A program made the position numbers and the translations under genes. Below, piece by piece: positions 56,650-64,000 of a stretch of 64,000 nt of DNA. The stretch comes from Mycetocola zhadangensis (GTDB lineage: Bacteria; Actinomycetota; Actinomycetes; Actinomycetales; Microbacteriaceae), in assembly GCF_003668565.1 (NCBI RefSeq), contig NZ_RCWJ01000002.1, positions 744,001-808,000 of the forward strand, in the 5' to 3' direction. The notes below the pieces were generated by a model. The model was not told where the DNA came from and ran no database searches. It saw nothing but the letters and a program-made list of their open reading frames with translations. How positions within the stretch are numbered: the stretch's first letter is position 1; every line of letters starts with the position of its first letter.

Positions 56650-56847
56650 CCGATCCGATAACCTGAGGTTTTCTCACCCGAAAAGGGGGGAGTGCGCCGG
56701 GGGTGCCCCGGGCTACTCTTTTCACACAGAACGTGAATATCCATCACGTTTAGTGCCCTGCGGCTACAGCGACCCATCCCACCTCCTCCACGGCACGGCA
56801 GGAGGCGGTGATTGTCGTGGCCGCACTCAGGTGAGAAGAGTACTGAA
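56650..56847 (+). other. Intergenic leader of the large secreted protein gene
   Basis: No gene seen. It holds a G-tract region (CCCGAAAAGGGGGG at 56677-56690, GGGGG at 56700-56704, CCCCGGG at 56706-56712) and the palindrome at 56730-56750. The promoter of the downstream gene must lie here, but I could not fix its boxes. Confidence 0.5.
56730..56750 (+). promoter_or_regulatory. Palindromic operator candidate
   Basis: AACGTGA (56730-56736) is perfectly inverted as TCACGTT (56744-56750) around seven bases. GTGA/TCAC ends recall CRP/FNR-family sites, but those have a six-base spacer. It lies about 100 bases before the start of the secreted protein gene. Confidence 0.5.
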
Positions 56848-61530
<4,683 letters not shown>

Positions 61531-61574
61531 CGCCCACCATCCACGACCAGCACGTCTTCACCGTGAGGAAAAAC

Positions 61575-62642
61575 ATGACACTCGAGAAACTTCGGATCGC
61601 CGTCGTCGGCGCCGGCTACTGGGGACCGAACCTGGCCCGGAACTTCTCAGCCAGCCCCGACTGGGATCTGGTCGCGGTTTGTGACCTCGACCGGGAACGC
61701 GCTGAGAAAGTTGCAAGCCAGGTCGGTCAGGTACCGGTAGTTACGTCGCTGACCGAGCTACTGGCATCCGAAAATCTCGACGCCATAGCCATCGCGACGC
61801 CAGCTCGAACCCACTACCCGATTGCGATGCAGGCGCTCGCCGCTGGAAAGCATGTTGTTGTCGAGAAGCCACTCGCCGACTCGGGCAGCAACGGTGAAGC
61901 CATGGTTCTTGAAGCGGCTACGCGCGGACTGATCCTGATGGCGGACCACACCTATTGCTACACACCGGCGGTGTTGAAGATTCGCGAACTCATCGCAGAG
62001 GGTGCGCTCGGCGAGATCCTGTTCATCGACTCCGTGCGCATCAACCTCGGACTCATCCAGCCCGATGTGGACGTGTTCTGGGACCTCGCCCCGCACGACC
62101 TCTCTATTCTCGACTTCGTTCTGCCCGGCGGCCTGCGGCCGACAGCGGTCGCAGCGCAGGGTGCTGACCCGCTCGGTGCTGGGCGTTCGTGCATCGGCTA
62201 TCTCACGCTGCCGCTGGAAAGCGGGGCTATCGCCCATGTGCACGTCAACTGGCTGAGCCCCACCAAGATTCGGCAGATGGTCATCGGCGGGAGCAAGCGA
62301 ACCCTGGTGTGGGACGACCTCAACCCGCAACAACGACTGAGCGTGTATGACAGGGGAGTCGACCTCGGCAAACAATCGGCCGCTCGCGCTGATCGCAGGG
62401 ACGCGAACATTTCCTACCGGCTGGGCGACACCTGGTCGCCTGCGCTGCCTGAACGTGAGGCGCTTTCGACCATGGCCGCGGAGTTCGCCGCCAGCATCCG
62501 CTCCGGACAGCCGTCGCGGACCGACGGAGAAGCCGGACTCCGGGTCCTCTCCGTTCTCGAAGCGGCAACCCGAAGCCTGGCGGAGTCGGGCAGCGCCGTC
62601 GTCCCAACCCGAAACGACCGACAGATGGAGACAGCACGATGA
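61575..62642 (+). CDS. Gfo/Idh/MocA family sugar-nucleotide oxidoreductase
   Basis: A 355-residue NAD(P)-dependent dehydrogenase. IAVVGAGYWGPNLARNF is the Rossmann loop, HVVVEKPLADSG holds the EKP motif with the catalytic lysine, and DLAPHDLSILDFVLPG the conserved acid and histidine. GAGGAA precedes the ATG. With the next two genes (epimerase, aminotransferase) it resembles modules making amino or acetamido sugars on nucleotides for surface glycans; the exact sugar cannot be read from sequence. Confidence 0.93.
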   Translation: MTLEKLRIAVVGAGYWGPNLARNFSASPDWDLVAVCDLDRERAEKVASQVGQVPVVTSLTELLASENLDAIAIATPARTHYPIAMQALAAGKHVVVEKPLADSGSNGEAMVLEAATRGLILMADHTYCYTPAVLKIRELIAEGALGEILFIDSVRINLGLIQPDVDVFWDLAPHDLSILDFVLPGGLRPTAVAAQGADPLGAGRSCIGYLTLPLESGAIAHVHVNWLSPTKIRQMVIGGSKRTLVWDDLNPQQRLSVYDRGVDLGKQSAARADRRDANISYRLGDTWSPALPEREALSTMAAEFAASIRSGQPSRTDGEAGLRVLSVLEAATRSLAESGSAVVPTRNDRQMETAR

Positions 62643-63658
62643 GCGAACTACGCGGGACGCAGGTTCTCGTCACAGGAGGAGCAGGATTCATCGGCAGTCA
62701 CCTCGTCGATCGACTTCTCGCAGACGGTGCCGATTCGGTCCTCGTGCTCGACAATCTGGTGAACGGCAAGCGCGACAACCTTGCCCACCTGCAGGATGAC
62801 CCCCGCGTGCAACTTCTTGAGGGCGACATCAGGGACGACGATGCTCGACAGCGCGCGCTCGCGGGCACGGACATCGTCTTCCACCTGGCTTGCCTCGGCG
62901 TTCGGCACAGCCTCCACGATCCGATGGAAAACCACAGCGTCAACGCCGAGGGCACACTCCAGTTGCTTCAGGCCGCAAAACAGAACGCGGTCGGCAGGTT
63001 CGTCTACGCGAGCACAAGCGAAGTCTTCGGCACCGCGCAGGTGGCGCCAATGGATGAGCGGCACCCAACCTGGCCCGAGACGGTATACGGAGGCAGCAAA
63101 CTCGCCGGTGAGGCGTACACACGAGCTCACTTTCGGACCTACGGAATGGACACCGTCGTCGTCCGGCCGTTCAACACCTACGGCCCTCGAAGCCACTTCG
63201 AGGGTGACAGCGGCGAGGTTCTCCCGCGCACAATAGTGCGCCTGCTCGGTGGCATGCGGCCGGTCATTTACGGTGATGGTGAACAGACCCGTGACTTCAT
63301 GCACGTGTCAGATACGGCTGCGGCTCTGGCTCTCCTGGCGACCGCAGAAGGCGTTGCCGGCCAGACCATCAACCTCGGTTCTGGCACCGAAGTCACGATG
63401 AACACCCTGTGCGCGGCGGTCGCGCGAGCTGTCGGTCGCCCGGATCTGGAACCGATTCACGATGACGCAAGGCCGGGAGACGTTCGACGGCTGCTCGGAG
63501 ATCCGTCTCTGATGCACGCGCTCACCGGATTCGCACCCCGCGTGGCCTTCGAAGACGGCGTAGTCGATCTCGTCCGGTGGTTCCAGAACGGATCCACCGC
63601 AGTCGACGACATGCTGACCCGTGTCGAAGAACGCAACTGGGAGCCGGTGACCGCCTGA
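62639..63658 (+). CDS. NAD-dependent sugar-nucleotide epimerase/dehydratase
   Basis: A 339-residue extended SDR. VLVTGGAGFIGSHLVDRL is the NAD loop, YASTSEVFG holds the catalytic Ser/Thr, and YGGSKLAGE the YxxxK pair. VVRPFNTYGPRSH is the sugar-nucleotide binding segment. Likely UDP- or dTDP-sugar epimerase or dehydratase. It overlaps the oxidoreductase gene by ATGA (62639-62642) and the aminotransferase gene by one base (TGATG). Confidence 0.95.
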   Translation: MSELRGTQVLVTGGAGFIGSHLVDRLLADGADSVLVLDNLVNGKRDNLAHLQDDPRVQLLEGDIRDDDARQRALAGTDIVFHLACLGVRHSLHDPMENHSVNAEGTLQLLQAAKQNAVGRFVYASTSEVFGTAQVAPMDERHPTWPETVYGGSKLAGEAYTRAHFRTYGMDTVVVRPFNTYGPRSHFEGDSGEVLPRTIVRLLGGMRPVIYGDGEQTRDFMHVSDTAAALALLATAEGVAGQTINLGSGTEVTMNTLCAAVARAVGRPDLEPIHDDARPGDVRRLLGDPSLMHALTGFAPRVAFEDGVVDLVRWFQNGSTAVDDMLTRVEERNWEPVTA

Positions 63659-64000
63659 TGTCCCGCATCAACGTGATGAAACCCTGGATGGGTTCCGAAG
63701 AAATTGCGGCGCTCGAGGCTGTCGTCGAGTCAGGCTGGGTGGCTCAGGGTCCGCAAGTGGCACGGTTCGAATCTTTATTTGCGGATGCCACGGCCTCCTC
63801 GTTCGCTGTGGCCACCTCCAATTGCACAACAGCACTGCACCTCGCCCTCGTCGTCGCAGGTATTCAGGCAGGTGACGACGTCGTCGTGCCGTCGTTCTCC
63901 TTCATCGCAACGGCAAACGCACCGACCTACGTAGTTGCACGCCCCGTGTTCGCCGACGTCGACCGCGAAACGGGCAACGTGACCGCCGCGACGATCGAGG
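63658..64000 (+). CDS. DegT/DnrJ/EryC1 family aminotransferase, N-terminal part
   Basis: 114 residues are visible before the window ends. MKPWMGSEEIAALEAVVESG, GWVAQGPQVARFE, SNCTTALHLALVVAG and VVPSFSFIATANA are the usual N-terminal segments of PLP-dependent sugar aminotransferases. The PLP lysine lies beyond the edge. It overlaps the epimerase stop by one base, so it belongs to the same polysaccharide operon. Confidence 0.93.
   Translation, partial: MSRINVMKPWMGSEEIAALEAVVESGWVAQGPQVARFESLFADATASSFAVATSNCTTALHLALVVAGIQAGDDVVVPSFSFIATANAPTYVVARPVFADVDRETGNVTAATIE

Overview
The window is 64 kb of high-G+C (roughly 65% by eye), densely coded DNA from an actinobacterium, most likely of the Microbacteriaceae type. 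Pointers are a DUF3073 protein, paired CrcB/FluC genes, a TipA-like MerR regulator, a split thiamine-type ECF transporter, an intein-containing Rv2578c-family radical SAM protein, many ATGA-type gene overlaps, and many starts that appear leaderless (TAnnnT followed 5 to 8 nt later by ATG or GTG). It reads as ordinary chromosome. I saw no rRNA, tRNA, CRISPR array, insertion sequence or prophage.

Layout. 1-2.1 kb: end of purM, then purF and a terminator. 2.3-4 kb: two small unknown ORFs, a MarR regulator, a PGPGW membrane protein and DUF3073. 4-8.6 kb: two CrcB fluoride channel subunits behind a KimA-like APC permease, then a PadR regulator with a DUF4097 protein under duplicated palindromic operators. 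8.7-13.8 kb: a GNAT enzyme, a RibD-like reductase, a rhodanese, a TipA-like MerR regulator, a small conserved protein, and the divergent YczE / MocR-type pair. 14-17.6 kb: a large RND exporter. 17.7-26.8 kb: an arginase-family gene (HutG candidate), a GntR/membrane-protein pair, an anti-sigma-like gene with a frameshifted sigma factor, and the histidine utilisation operon hutH-hutU-hutI with a divergent IclR regulator. 26.5-28.8 kb: DedA, GNAT, HesB-like and GlsB-type small proteins. 29.2-31.3 kb: a DEAD-box RNA helicase with a repeat-rich N-terminus and a long leader. 31.4-36.2 kb: the intein-bearing radical SAM protein and a ykoEDC-type ECF transporter. 36.3-42.8 kb: pirin, GNAT, an EamA transporter, a copper-related trio (membrane protein, YcnI, CopC), and RecQ. 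43.2-52.8 kb: acyl-CoA oxidase, a DrrAB-like ABC exporter with a divergent TetR regulator, an NAD(P)-binding protein, an aldo/keto reductase, malate dehydrogenase, prolyl aminopeptidase and a zinc metallopeptidase. 53-56.6 kb: an ABC exporter translationally coupled to a NarL-type two-component system. 56.8-64 kb: a 1,560-residue secreted DUF4082 protein followed by three sugar-nucleotide genes (oxidoreductase, epimerase, aminotransferase), probably the start of a surface-polysaccharide locus.

The most interesting signals are: (1) an 11-mer, ACGGATGCCAC, strongly over-represented on both strands and paired as inverted repeats in terminators, resembling the behaviour of DNA uptake sequences; (2) a mini-intein cutting the FeS motif of a radical SAM enzyme; (3) a sigma factor split by one extra T in a TTTT run; (4) widespread leaderless promoters, which change several start calls; (5) duplicated regulator operators; (6) the mosaic secreted protein with a long Thr-Pro linker.
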